This document shows positions 9,237-18,337 of a DNA stretch of 64,000 nucleotides, piece after piece; the first letter of the stretch is position 1; every line of letters starts with the position of its first letter. Position numbers and translations under genes: made by a program. The DNA is taken from positions 35,071 to 99,070 of the forward strand of contig DASPOF010000070.1 of NCBI GenBank assembly GCA_035626155.1. Direction: 5' to 3'. The DNA is from DASPOF01 sp035626155 (lineage in GTDB: Bacteria > Desulfobacterota > Binatia > Binatales > Binataceae). Under the pieces are notes generated by a model that saw only the letters and a list, made by a program, of their open reading frames with translations, did not search any database and was not told where the DNA came from.

Positions 9237-11050
9237 TTGTTTTCCTCGATTATTCTGGCGAGTTCCGGCGGCATCGGCTTGATCGGTTCCCGCCTTAGCT
9301 CCATCCCGCCGGGAGTCTTGCGAATGACGTGGTTGAACCTGGCAAACTCGTCGCTCTTATTCGGAAAGTCCTCGCGGAAATGGGCGCCGCGGCTCTCCTG
9401 GCGCGCGATCGCGGAACGGGTGATCGCTTCGGATACAGCCAGCAGGTTCCTCAGATCGAGCGCGGCATGCCATCCGTTGTTGTACATCCGGTTGCCCTCG
9501 ACGCGGACCTGCTCGGCGCGCCGCTTCAGATCGTCGATCGCCGCGAGCGCCTTTTCCATGTCCGCCTGGCGGCGCGAGATGCCGACCAGGTCCTGCATCA
9601 TGTCGCGCAGCTCATACTGGATCTGGTAGGGCGACGGGGCCTTGCCGCCGGCAGCGCTCTCGAAGGGTCTCAGAGCCAGCGCGGCCGCATCGCTGACTTC
9701 CTTCTCGTTCACGCGGCCAAGCTCGTTCTGGCCCGCGAATTTTGCCGCGTACTGGCCCGCGCGCTGTCCGAACACGAGCAGGTCCGAGAGCGAATTTCCG
9801 CCCAGCCGGTTGGCGCCATGCAATCCCGCCGCCGCCTCGCCCGCGGCGAACAGCCCCGGCACCGTCGAGCTCTGCGTGTCTCCATCGACGCGCACGCCGC
9901 CCATCATGTAGTGCGTGGTCGGACCGATCTCCATCGGGACCTTGGTTATGTCCACGTTGGCGAGCTTCATGAACTGATGGTACATGCTCGGGAGCTTGCG
10001 CTTGATGTGCTCGGCGGCGTTGGGCAGCTTCTTGCTGATCCAGGCGATATCGAGAAAGACGCCGCCGTGCGGGCTCCCGCGTCCCTCGCGGATTTCCTTG
10101 ACGATCTTGCGGGCGACGTGGTCGCGGGTGAGGAGTTCCGGCGGGCGGCGCGCGTTCTTGTCGCCCTGTGTGTAGCGCCAGCCTTCCTCTTCGTTGTCGG
10201 CGGTCTGGTTCTTGTAGGCGTCGGGAATGTCGTCGAACATGAAGCGGCGGCCTTCCTTGTTGGTCAGGATTCCGCCCTCGCCGCGCACGCCTTCCGTCAC
10301 CAGGATTCCCGCCACGCTGAGCGGCCAGATCATCCCGGTCGGATGGAACTGCACGAACTCCATGTCCATCAGTTCGGCGCCCGCATCGTAAGCGAGCGAC
10401 AGCCCGTCGCCCGTGTATTCCCAACTGTTCGAGGTGATCTTGAAAGCGCGGCCGATTCCGCCGGTCGCTATCACGATCGCCTTGGCGCGCCACAGGTAGA
10501 ACATTCCGCGCTCGCGGTCGTAACCGAATGCGCCGACGATGCGGCCGCCGTCGGTGAGCAGTTTGGTGACCGCGCATTCCATGTACACGTCGAAGCCCTG
10601 GCGGATTCCGTGGTCCTGCAACGTGCGGATCATTTCGAGCCCGGTGCGATCGCCGACGTGCGCCAGGCGGGGATAGCGATGGCCTCCGAAGTTGCGCTGG
10701 AGGATCTTGCCGTCGGGCGTGCGATCGAATCCGGCGCCCCACGCCTCGAGCTCGCGCACGCGATCGGGCGCCTCCTTGGCGTGCAACTCCGCCATCCGCC
10801 AATTGTTCAAGTACTGTCCGCCGCGCATCGTATCGGCGAAGTGCACCTGCCAATTATCGCGGTCGTCGACGTTCGCCATCGCCGCTGCGACTCCGCCCTC
10901 GGCCATCACCGTGTGGGCCTTGCCGAGAAGGGACTTGCAGACGACGCCAACCTTCGCGCCGTAGGCGGCGGCCTCGCTCGCGGCGCGCAGTCCGGCGCCG
11001 CCGGCGCCAATTACCAGCACGTCATGCTCGCGCAACTCGTACTCGGGCAT
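9233..11050 (-). CDS. sdhA: Succinate dehydrogenase/fumarate reductase flavoprotein subunit
   Basis: 605 residues. The FAD-binding dinucleotide motif GAGGAG is at 15-20 and the covalent-FAD histidine H46 lies in KAHTVMAEGG. The catalytic-domain motifs VQFHPTGM and TTHYMMGGVRVD are present, as is GLHGANRLGGNSLSDLLVFG. It catalyses succinate/fumarate interconversion on the cytoplasmic side. The start ATG at 11048-11050 overlaps the sdhC stop as ATGA, showing tight translational coupling in sdhC-sdhA-sdhB order. Confidence 0.96.
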   Translation of the reverse strand: MPEYELREHDVLVIGAGGAGLRAASEAAAYGAKVGVVCKSLLGKAHTVMAEGGVAAAMANVDDRDNWQVHFADTMRGGQYLNNWRMAELHAKEAPDRVRELEAWGAGFDRTPDGKILQRNFGGHRYPRLAHVGDRTGLEMIRTLQDHGIRQGFDVYMECAVTKLLTDGGRIVGAFGYDRERGMFYLWRAKAIVIATGGIGRAFKITSNSWEYTGDGLSLAYDAGAELMDMEFVQFHPTGMIWPLSVAGILVTEGVRGEGGILTNKEGRRFMFDDIPDAYKNQTADNEEEGWRYTQGDKNARRPPELLTRDHVARKIVKEIREGRGSPHGGVFLDIAWISKKLPNAAEHIKRKLPSMYHQFMKLANVDITKVPMEIGPTTHYMMGGVRVDGDTQSSTVPGLFAAGEAAAGLHGANRLGGNSLSDLLVFGQRAGQYAAKFAGQNELGRVNEKEVSDAAALALRPFESAAGGKAPSPYQIQYELRDMMQDLVGISRRQADMEKALAAIDDLKRRAEQVRVEGNRMYNNGWHAALDLRNLLAVSEAITRSAIARQESRGAHFREDFPNKSDEFARFNHVIRKTPGGMELRREPIKPMPPELARIIEENK

Positions 11051-11859
11051 CAGAGGAGCACCCTAAAGTCGTGGATTACGCCCATCGCCAGCATCCGGAC
11101 GTAGAAATCGCAAAATGAGATCCATACCAGGCTGGTAAGAGCAAAATTCCGGTGCTGGCCGTTGAATACGGACGTGCAGGCCCAGCACTTGGCGCGCAGC
11201 GGGGCCTTTGAGAACCAGTTTAGATTGCCGCCCACTGCGCTTCTGAGCGAGTGACAACCCATCACGTAGCCCCAGAGCAACGTCACGTCCACCGCAAGCG
11301 CGATCGTCCCCAGCCCGATTCCGAACACCTCACGGCCCGTTGCCGGATCGGTAAACCACATCGCCTCCCACACGTCGTAAGCGTGAGGGATCAGAAGCAC
11401 GACGGCAAGGTACATGAAGTAGCGATGCGCGTTGTGAACCAGCAGCGGCCAGAAATTCTCGCCCCAGTAGCTGTGGCGCGGCTCGCCCACCGTGCAGCCC
11501 GGGGGATCGAAGAAGAACGCCTTGTAGTACGCGCCGCGAAAGTAATAGCAGGTGAGACGAAAGCCCGCCGGCGCCCATATGATGAGGAGCGCGGGAGAGA
11601 ATGGCAGCAGCGCCGGCCAAAACGACGGGCGGCCGACTCCCAGCCAGGCCTTGGCCGAGCCGAACAGTTCCGGGGAGTAAAAGGGCGAAGTGTAATTGCC
11701 GAAACGGTAATTGTTACCCTGCAGCACCGCCCAGAGCGGATATACCGCCAGAAAGAAACCGAGGCCCGCGAAATAGGCGAGCCATTGCGCCCACCACAGG
11801 TCTCGCCGTGCGGTGCGGAAAAACGGCGTCTGGCTAATCTGAACTCCGGCTGCCGCCAT
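11050..11859 (-). CDS. sdhC: Succinate dehydrogenase membrane subunit, Sdh1 (mycobacterial) type
   Basis: 269 residues with about five hydrophobic helices, longer than the usual 120-residue SdhC or SdhD and standing in for both. RLTCYYFRGAYYKAFFF at 101-117, the following cysteine C122, NAHRYFMYLAVV at 143-154 and GCHSLRSAVGG at 201-211 resemble the membrane subunit of mycobacterial Sdh1, from memory of that family. Conserved-looking metal-ligand candidates are C104, C122, C202, H203, C225, C228 and H236. Mycobacterial Sdh1 has been reported with a membrane-embedded Rieske-type cluster; whether this protein binds one is inference. The start at 11857-11859 follows mdh by 54 bases. Confidence 0.88.
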   Translation of the reverse strand: MAAAGVQISQTPFFRTARRDLWWAQWLAYFAGLGFFLAVYPLWAVLQGNNYRFGNYTSPFYSPELFGSAKAWLGVGRPSFWPALLPFSPALLIIWAPAGFRLTCYYFRGAYYKAFFFDPPGCTVGEPRHSYWGENFWPLLVHNAHRYFMYLAVVLLIPHAYDVWEAMWFTDPATGREVFGIGLGTIALAVDVTLLWGYVMGCHSLRSAVGGNLNWFSKAPLRAKCWACTSVFNGQHRNFALTSLVWISFCDFYVRMLAMGVIHDFRVLL

Positions 11860-11913
11860 CGCTCACTCCTGAACTATCGACACTGGGCGCTGATGCGAAA
11901 CGGACGGTGCCAC

Positions 11914-12858
11914 TCACGCGCCCGCCGCGATCACTTTGTCCATCGCATCGACGAGTTCTTTCACGTGGGCAACCGAACTCGCGAACGCTTTCTTTTCTTC
12001 CGCGGTGAGCTGAATCTCCACCACGCGCTCGACGCCGCCCGCGCCGATCACCACCGGCACCCCGGCGAACAGGCCGCGCACGTCATACTCGCCCTCGAGA
12101 TAGGCGGCTGAGGGAAGCACTTCCTTGCGGTCGAGCATGTACGCCTCGGCCATCTTGTATGCGGCGGCGCCGGCGGCGTAATACGACGAGGTTTTCATCA
12201 GGTTCACTATCTCGCCGCCGCCATTGCGCGTGCGCTTCTCGATTTCATCGAGACGCTTCGGATCGATCAGCCGCTCGATCGGAACGCCTCCGACCGTGGT
12301 GTAGCTGCGCACGGGGACCATGTCATCACCGTGGCCGCCGAGCACCATCGCGTTCACGCTCTCGACCGAGACCCCGAGTTCGCTCGCGATAAAGGTGCGA
12401 TAACGCGCCGAATCGAGCACGCCCGCCTGGCCGACGATGCGATGCTTGGGGAAGCCGGTCACGCGCTTGAGCTGCGTCACCATCGCGTCGAGCGGGTTGG
12501 TCACCGCGATCACGAACGAGTCGGGTGCATACTTTTTGATTGCCCCGCCGACATCGTTCATCACTTTGGCGTTGATCTTGAGCAGGTCGTCGCGGCTCAT
12601 ACCCGGACGGCGCGGCGAGCCCGAGGTGACCACGCAGCAATCGGCGCCGGTGATCTGGGCGATGTCGAGCGTGCCGGTCACGTTCACGTCCATGCCGAGG
12701 ACGGGCGCGGATTCGAGCATGTCCAACGCCTTGCCCTGCGGGAGGCCGTCGATGATGTCGTAGAGGACGATGTCGCCGAGGGCGCGCAGGAAGCAAAGAT
12801 GGGCGCAGGTTGCACCTACATTACCGGCCCCTATAAAGGCGATTTTTCTCCGTGCCAC
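11914..12858 (-). CDS. mdh: Malate dehydrogenase (NAD), LDH-like type
   Basis: 314 residues, GTG start at 12856-12858 (GTG GCA CGG). It oxidises malate to oxaloacetate. The NAD motif GAGNVG is at 10-15, the substrate loop RRPGMSRDD at 83-91, and the proton-relay histidine H176 in GGHGDDMVP. The arrangement is that of the lactate-dehydrogenase-like MDH family found in many deltaproteobacteria and Alphaproteobacteria. It has its own candidate promoter upstream (12902-12930) and leads into sdhCAB. Confidence 0.96.
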   Translation of the reverse strand: MARRKIAFIGAGNVGATCAHLCFLRALGDIVLYDIIDGLPQGKALDMLESAPVLGMDVNVTGTLDIAQITGADCCVVTSGSPRRPGMSRDDLLKINAKVMNDVGGAIKKYAPDSFVIAVTNPLDAMVTQLKRVTGFPKHRIVGQAGVLDSARYRTFIASELGVSVESVNAMVLGGHGDDMVPVRSYTTVGGVPIERLIDPKRLDEIEKRTRNGGGEIVNLMKTSSYYAAGAAAYKMAEAYMLDRKEVLPSAAYLEGEYDVRGLFAGVPVVIGAGGVERVVEIQLTAEEKKAFASSVAHVKELVDAMDKVIAAGA

Positions 12859-12901
12859 GCTTTGATTCGTCCCTTCCCCCAGATTTGATGTTGAAGATTA
12901 T

Positions 12902-12930
12902 CTTATAAACCAATCTCCGCTAATCAGCAA
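12902..12930 (-). promoter_or_regulatory. Candidate sigma-70 promoter for mdh
   Basis: On the minus strand a -35-like TTGCTG (12925-12930) and -10 TATAAG (12902-12907) are 17 bases apart. They sit in an AT-rich patch unlike the surrounding sequence, about 44 bases before the GTG of mdh. Reading downstream this would drive mdh and probably sdhCAB. Only the -10 is a close match; transcription itself is not shown. Confidence 0.42.
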
Positions 12931-12955
12931 CACTTAACTGCCGAATAGCGTGCAT

Positions 12956-13783
12956 TCAGCGCTCCTTGAACGCCTGCGTGGCCCCGCCTTTGGGCTTCTC
13001 GCCGGGCCGGGCTTCGATCGCCGCCACGATCTCTTCCGTCCAGTCATCGATGATCTCGTTCGCGAAACTCCACTTCTCCGCCCCAGTCGTACTTAGCGGG
13101 AGCACTCTCGCGCTGCGCCGGTCGGAGAACATCCCGATAATCTCGCCCGTGGCGCCGTCGCGCAGCCGCGCCTCCATGCCTATCGATCCGCGTTGCGGCG
13201 CCTTGGACTCGGGCTCGGCGCTTGGCACGCGCGGCGTCGCGCTCGCCGCCGCGGGGACGCCAGCGCGGCTCGGCCAAAGTTCGACGATCGCGACTTCCGC
13301 GATGATCGTATTCGGGGTGAGCTGCTCGACGATTCGCAAGCGGCCCGACTGATCGTTGAGGATCGCCTTGGTGAAAGATCGATTGATGTAGAGCGCGAGC
13401 TCGACCGCAGCTTCGTGCTGTTCCTCGGCAGCGGGCGGCGGCGGCGATCCGGCCTCGATCGGCGTCAAATATGCGATCGTCACCGGAGCTATCCGCAGCC
13501 CTCGGTACCGGGCAAAGTCCGCATCCGGCTTCACCCAAGCCTTGTCGAACGGATACACATCCTTTAGCGCGCTCATCCTCTCGGGCTCGGGAAGAAAACC
13601 TTCCGAGGCCGGCCTCGGCGCCGCCGCTGGCGGTTCGATCGCCTCGTTCGGCGCGGTTGCGCGCTCAGGAGTCACGGGGGTGACGGAGGCCGAGAGGCAC
13701 CCCGATGCAATCGCGGCGAGCGGCACGAGCACGACCAACGCCATTGGGAATGTCAGTGCGAACGCTCGTACCCGAAGCCGCAT
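12956..13783 (-). CDS. Predicted lipoprotein, possibly DUF3313-like
   Basis: 275 residues. The start at 13781-13783 is chosen because GGAGG lies nine bases upstream and it gives a short basic signal peptide (MRLRVRAF) followed by a hydrophobic stretch and a lipobox-like ASGC with C29; an ATG 42 bases upstream is the alternative. A low-complexity A/P-rich region follows to about residue 65. A globular part containing ELALYINRSFTKAI and EARLRDGATGEIIGMFSDRR comes next. The pattern of W-x-K-P-D-A-D-F and R-D-G-x-T-G-E resembles DUF3313 outer-membrane lipoproteins of unknown function; the family call is tentative. It sits between icd and mdh, an odd place for a lipoprotein. Confidence 0.75.
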   Translation of the reverse strand: MRLRVRAFALTFPMALVVLVPLAAIASGCLSASVTPVTPERATAPNEAIEPPAAAPRPASEGFLPEPERMSALKDVYPFDKAWVKPDADFARYRGLRIAPVTIAYLTPIEAGSPPPPAAEEQHEAAVELALYINRSFTKAILNDQSGRLRIVEQLTPNTIIAEVAIVELWPSRAGVPAAASATPRVPSAEPESKAPQRGSIGMEARLRDGATGEIIGMFSDRRSARVLPLSTTGAEKWSFANEIIDDWTEEIVAAIEARPGEKPKGGATQAFKER

Positions 13784-13876
13784 CGAGGTCTTCCTCCCGA
13801 CAAAGCGGGGGCCGGACTCGCGCATCGCAATCGCGTGACCGGCCCCGCTCGGCGCAACCGTGCGAACTTATCGCGG

Positions 13877-15124
13877 TTACATGTTGTCGACGATCGCCTT
13901 TCCGAACTCAGAGCACTTGAGCAGCTTTGCTCCCGTCATCAGCCGCTCGAAGTCGTAGGTCACCGTCTTGTTGGCGATGGTCCGCTCCAGTCCGCGGATG
14001 ATTCCATCGGCAACCTCCTGCCATCCCATGTGCTCGAACATCAGCACACCGGAGAGGATGACGGAGCCGGGATTGACCTTGTCCTGGTCGGCGTACTTCG
14101 GAGCGGTGCCGTGCGTCGCCTCGAAAATCGCGTGACCGGTGACGTAGTTGATGTTGGCGCCGGGGGCGATTCCGATTCCGCCGACCTGCGCAGCGAGCGC
14201 GTCGGAGAGATAGTCGCCGTTGAGGTTCATCGTCGCGACGACGTCGAACTCATCGGGGCGCGTGAGCACCTGCTGGAGCGTGATATCCGCAATATTGTCC
14301 TTGACCAGGAGCTGGCCGGCGGGCGGCTTTCCGCCGCAATCATCCCAGCCAATCGCGCGCCCCTTGAACTCACGGCGCACGAGTTCATAACCCCAGTCGC
14401 GGAACGCACCCTCGGTGTATTTCATGATGTTGCCCTTGTGGACGAGGGTGAGGCTCTTGCGCTTGTGCGAGATCGCGTAGTTGAGGGCGGCGCGAATCAG
14501 CCGCTCGGAGCCTTCGCGAGAGACGGGCTTGATGCCGAAGCCGGAGGTGTTCGGGAAGCGGATATTCTTCACGCCGAGCTCTTCCTGAAGGAACTTGCAC
14601 AGCTTCTTCGCCTCGGGCGACTCGGCCTGCCACTCGATTCCCGCGTAAATGTCTTCGGTGTTTTCGCGGAAGATGATGACGTCGAGTTTCTCGGGATGCT
14701 TCACGGGGCTCGGAACGCCCTGGAAATAGCGCACCGGACGCAGGCACACATAGAGATCGAGCATCTGCCTGAGCGCCACGTTGAGCGATCGGATTCCACC
14801 GCCGATCGGAGTAGTGAGTGGACCCTTAATCCCGACCAGGAATTCGCGGAACGCCTCGACCGTCTCATCGAGCAGCCAGGTCTTGAACTTGTCGTACGAC
14901 TTCTCGCCCGCGTACACCTCCATCCACGCGATCTTGCGCTTGCCGCCATAGATCTTCTTGACCGCATTGTCGAAGACATATTGCGATGCGCGCCAAATGT
15001 CGCGGCCGGTGCCGTCGCCTTCGATGAACGGAAGAATCGGGTTATCGGGAACGTTCAGTTTTTGGTTTGCGCCGAGCGTAATCTTGGCGCCGTCAGTGGG
15101 AACCTTTACGTCCTTGTACGCCAT
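13877..15124 (-). CDS. icd: Isocitrate dehydrogenase (NADP-dependent)
   Basis: 415 residues. It decarboxylates isocitrate to 2-oxoglutarate. The substrate loop IRSLNVALRQ at 111-120 contains S113, equivalent by number to the phosphorylated serine of the E. coli enzyme, and R119. ENTEDIYAGIEW and the cofactor loop HGTAPKYADQDKVNP (lysine and tyrosine, NADP type) are present. GAGGAG lies about 12 bases before the ATG at 15122-15124. It is the first gene of the minus-strand central-carbon block and diverges from the acyl-CoA dehydrogenase across a 242-base gap. Confidence 0.96.
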   Translation of the reverse strand: MAYKDVKVPTDGAKITLGANQKLNVPDNPILPFIEGDGTGRDIWRASQYVFDNAVKKIYGGKRKIAWMEVYAGEKSYDKFKTWLLDETVEAFREFLVGIKGPLTTPIGGGIRSLNVALRQMLDLYVCLRPVRYFQGVPSPVKHPEKLDVIIFRENTEDIYAGIEWQAESPEAKKLCKFLQEELGVKNIRFPNTSGFGIKPVSREGSERLIRAALNYAISHKRKSLTLVHKGNIMKYTEGAFRDWGYELVRREFKGRAIGWDDCGGKPPAGQLLVKDNIADITLQQVLTRPDEFDVVATMNLNGDYLSDALAAQVGGIGIAPGANINYVTGHAIFEATHGTAPKYADQDKVNPGSVILSGVLMFEHMGWQEVADGIIRGLERTIANKTVTYDFERLMTGAKLLKCSEFGKAIVDNM

Positions 15125-15296
15125 TTGCCTGCTGCTCTCCTCGATGGTTCGCGCGGGAGCCCCCGTTGAAGGCGGGCTAATCCATCCGCGCGAAAATGAT
15201 TTATCCCGCTAATGTGACAGGAACGCGCCGCGGATTCCAGCGCTCCGGACCCCCAACCAGGCGCCTCGCCTGAGGCCCAAACAGCAGCGCCGGTGC

Positions 15297-15326
15297 TTCG
15301 CGCCGGGCGCATCGCGGCGCTATACT
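15297..15326 (+). promoter_or_regulatory. Candidate promoter for the acyl-CoA dehydrogenase gene
   Basis: A good -10 (TATACT, 15321-15326) with a poor -35 (TTCGCG, 15297-15302) 18 bases upstream, about 40 bases before the ATG at 15367. It lies in the 242-base divergent region between icd and this gene. The rest of that region shows an AT-richer patch around 15190-15220 but no operator that I can name. Confidence 0.28.
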
Positions 15327-15366
15327 GCGGACCGATTCTCAAACCATCAATCTCGCGGGGCCGCCT

Positions 15367-16563
15367 ATGGATTTCAGCTACACGCCGGAACAAGAGAAGT
15401 TTCGCGCCGAGCTGCGCGCATGGCTCGAGAAAAATTCCGCCGAGGTCTTCGGCCGCGGACGCCCGGTTATCGGGTCATCCGCCGAGGGCGGCGACGGTTG
15501 GTCCCAGATGGTCGAGTATCACCGCCGCCTGAATGCAGCCGGCTACGTTGCGCTGCACTGGCCCAAGGAATGGGGTGGCAGCGGCGCAGGGATAATCGAA
15601 CAATCGATCTATCAGGATGAAGTCCTGCGCCTGGGCCTCCCGCTCTACGGATGCAATCAGCTAGCGCTCGATCGCATCGGCCCGACGATCGCGCTGATGG
15701 GCACCGAACAGCAGCGCAAGCGATTCCTGCCGAAAATGCTCACCGCCGAGGAAATCTGGTGCCAGGGTTACTCGGAACCCAATGCCGGCTCGGATCTGGC
15801 GGGGCTTCAGACGCGCGCCGTGCTCGAGGGCGACTCCTTCATCGTCAACGGACAGAAGGTCTGGACCAGCCTCGCGCACCGCGCGGATTGGCAGGTTCTG
15901 CTGGTCCGAACCGATCCGCAGGCGCCCAAGCACAAGGGCATCTCGTATCTGCTCGTCGACATGAAAAGCCCCGGCATTACCGTTCGTCCGCTTGTCCAGA
16001 TTACCGGAGACGCGGGATTCAACGAGGTCTTCTACGAGAACGTCCGAGTGCCCAAGGAAAACCTGGTCGGCGAACTCAACCAGGGTTGGCAGGTGTCGAT
16101 CGCGACGCTGATGTACGAGCGCGTCTCGGGTGGCACGCGCCATCCGGTCGAGCGAACCATCGGCGAGCTGACCGAACTCGTGAAGAAGGTCGATTTCGAG
16201 GGAGTCCCCGCATCGACGCATCCCTACGTCCGCCAGAAGGTCGCGCAGTTCGCCGCCGAGGCGCGCTGTCTGCGGCTCAGCCGGTATCGGTCGCTCACGT
16301 CGCAGCTCAAGGGCCAGGTACCGGGACCGGAAAGCTCGTATGGCAAACTCTTTGCCACGGATCTCAACCTGCGCGTCGCGATGTTCGCCGACGAATTGCT
16401 CGGACCTTACGGCGGTCTCGAACACGGCTCGCTCGGGGCGATTGATGGAGGCCGCTGGGTAACCCGCACGCTAGGTGCGCGCGGCCTCACGATAGCCGCG
16501 GGATCCAACGAGATCCAGCACAACATCATCGGCGAGCGAGTCCTCAAGCTGCCCAAAGGCTGA
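15367..16563 (+). CDS. Acyl-CoA dehydrogenase family protein
   Basis: 398 residues. A flavoprotein that introduces a 2,3 double bond into acyl-CoA thioesters. The N-terminal alpha domain begins MDFSYTPEQEKFRAELRAW. The middle beta domain has QGYSEPNAGSDLAGLQTRA and NGQKVWTSLAHRADW, typical flavin and substrate contacts. The C-terminal GSNEIQHNIIGERVLKLP is the family ending. The chain length of the substrate cannot be told. It is followed after 6 bases by a GT-C gene, probably chance operon mates. Confidence 0.93.
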   Translation: MDFSYTPEQEKFRAELRAWLEKNSAEVFGRGRPVIGSSAEGGDGWSQMVEYHRRLNAAGYVALHWPKEWGGSGAGIIEQSIYQDEVLRLGLPLYGCNQLALDRIGPTIALMGTEQQRKRFLPKMLTAEEIWCQGYSEPNAGSDLAGLQTRAVLEGDSFIVNGQKVWTSLAHRADWQVLLVRTDPQAPKHKGISYLLVDMKSPGITVRPLVQITGDAGFNEVFYENVRVPKENLVGELNQGWQVSIATLMYERVSGGTRHPVERTIGELTELVKKVDFEGVPASTHPYVRQKVAQFAAEARCLRLSRYRSLTSQLKGQVPGPESSYGKLFATDLNLRVAMFADELLGPYGGLEHGSLGAIDGGRWVTRTLGARGLTIAAGSNEIQHNIIGERVLKLPKG

Positions 16564-16569
16564 GCGCCG

Positions 16570-18171
16570 GTGCGAGGGTTTTCCGCGCTGGCGGGACGCG
16601 CGCGCTCGATCGCGGCCATCCGGCCCCGTCATCTCGTCGAGTTCTGCGCAAAGCCGGCGGTGATCCTGACCGCGATCACCGTGTTCGCGGCCGTGCGCCG
16701 CCTGCATCTCCTGGGCAGCCAGAGCTTTTGGAGCGATGAGGCTGAGACCGTCACGCTGGCGACGATGCCGTGGCCGGCGATGAAGCACGTCGTGCTGACG
16801 CGCGAGACCAACATGGGTCTCTACTTCCTTTTCATGCGTGCATGGACGGCGCTCGGAACCACTGAGTCGATTTTCCGGATGCCCTCTGCCATCGCCTCAA
16901 TCGCGACCATCCCCCTGCTCTATCTGGCCGGGCGGCGCCTGTTCGGATCTTCCATCGCACTGGCCGCCGCACTTCTCTTCGCTGCAAATCCGATGGGCAT
17001 CGCCTACGCGCAGGAAAGCCGCAGCTACAGCATCGAGGTGATGCTGGTCGCCGCCTCATGGCTGTTTTTTCTGCGAACGATCGACCGCAGCTCGGCCGGC
17101 AATCTCGCCGGATGGGTTCTGGCGACCACGCTGGCAGTCTATGCGCATTCGCTCGCCTTCCTTGCGATTCCGGCGCAGTTGGTCCCGTTACTCATTGTGA
17201 GACGGCGCAACGCACCGTGGTTCCAACTGCTCGCGGGCGCGGCGCTCGTCGGATTACTCGTGCTGCCGCTCGCCATCCTGGCTGCCCGAAATGACGCGGG
17301 ACAGCTCGACTGGATCTCTCCGCTGAATTGGTCCTATGCAACCCACGAACTAGTCAAAATGACGGGCGTGATGGTGTTCGACAGCTCAGGCAATGCGTTC
17401 GGGACCTTATGCGGATTTGCGGTGCTGCTCGCGATAGCGGAACTCGTCACGGGGTTCAAACGATCGCGCGAGGATGCTGCACCTTACTTGTTTGCGGCCT
17501 GCGCGGTCCTGGTACCATTCGCGCTGTCGGCGGCGGTATCGTTCTTCAAACCGCTGCTGCTCGCCAGGTACCTGATTTTCTCCCTGCCGATGGTGTGCCT
17601 GCTCGCCGCGGCTGGCTGCTGGATGGTACGCAGTGCGGTTGGGCGCGCCGGCCTGCTCGCCGCGATCGTGGCCGCCGGCCTGTGGCATGACACGGTGCTT
17701 ACGACCACTTACCGAAGAGAGGACTGGCGCGCAGTGGCGCTGGCTATGCGGCTTGGAGGGGTGCGCGGCGATGCGGTCGTGGTTTATTACGCTCCCAACC
17801 GATGGTCACTGGACTACTACCTTCGGCGGATGCACATTGCGCCGGGATTTTTCGACTTCATCTACCCCGACTGGGACGCCAACCTGGAAATCGACGGCCA
17901 TTTCACGACCGATCGCGATGCGAAGGCGATACTGGCGGCCGAGCTGCTGAAAGGAATCAGCTCGGCGGCCGACAACGGTCGGCGCGTGTGGTTCATATAC
18001 GACAGGAAGACCTGGGATGTTTTCCCGCCCAACGCATCTGTGAAAACGGTATACTCGCTTCTGCGCAGACGCTATCGAGTCCTTGCCCTAAGGAGCGTGC
18101 ACGGAGTCGGCGTCCTTCTGTTCAGTTGGCCGCAGCCCCCAAGGCCGTATCGCCCGCCGCCAAGCCGATAG
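16570..18171 (+). CDS. GT-C (PMT/ArnT-like) membrane glycosyltransferase
   Basis: 533 residues with a GTG start 6 bases after the acyl-CoA dehydrogenase stop. About ten hydrophobic helices fill residues 30-420, followed by a soluble C-terminal region. The first periplasmic loop has the acidic GT-C motif QSFWSDEAETV with D56 and E57, and GRRLFGSSIALAAALLFAANP continues the family pattern. Such enzymes transfer sugars from polyprenyl-phosphate donors to lipid, glycan or protein acceptors on the outer side of the inner membrane. The acceptor is unknown. Confidence 0.82.
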   Translation: MRGFSALAGRARSIAAIRPRHLVEFCAKPAVILTAITVFAAVRRLHLLGSQSFWSDEAETVTLATMPWPAMKHVVLTRETNMGLYFLFMRAWTALGTTESIFRMPSAIASIATIPLLYLAGRRLFGSSIALAAALLFAANPMGIAYAQESRSYSIEVMLVAASWLFFLRTIDRSSAGNLAGWVLATTLAVYAHSLAFLAIPAQLVPLLIVRRRNAPWFQLLAGAALVGLLVLPLAILAARNDAGQLDWISPLNWSYATHELVKMTGVMVFDSSGNAFGTLCGFAVLLAIAELVTGFKRSREDAAPYLFAACAVLVPFALSAAVSFFKPLLLARYLIFSLPMVCLLAAAGCWMVRSAVGRAGLLAAIVAAGLWHDTVLTTTYRREDWRAVALAMRLGGVRGDAVVVYYAPNRWSLDYYLRRMHIAPGFFDFIYPDWDANLEIDGHFTTDRDAKAILAAELLKGISSAADNGRRVWFIYDRKTWDVFPPNASVKTVYSLLRRRYRVLALRSVHGVGVLLFSWPQPPRPYRPPPSR

Positions 18172-18337
18172 TACGCGCTGCCAGGCTAACTACCGCGACC
18201 TAAGCGTCAATAGTTTTTTCAGGAAGGTCCTCGGCCCGCATCCGGCCGCCCGTCACGCAGCGCAACCGCGCGCGGGAACGATAGCCTGTGCTCTGCCGCG
18301 TCTCGGCTCGCCGACTTGGCGGCGACTGCTCTATTCC

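Noticed and set aside
9329..11104. A 591-residue plus-strand frame opposite sdhA
   Set aside because: It is a shadow of the conserved sdhA frame in high-GC DNA; its translation has no recognisable domain and is rich in R, H and A.
15125..15366. Possible CRP-like half site (TGTGA) in the icd/acyl-CoA dehydrogenase gap
   Set aside because: Only one half site is present, with no symmetric partner.
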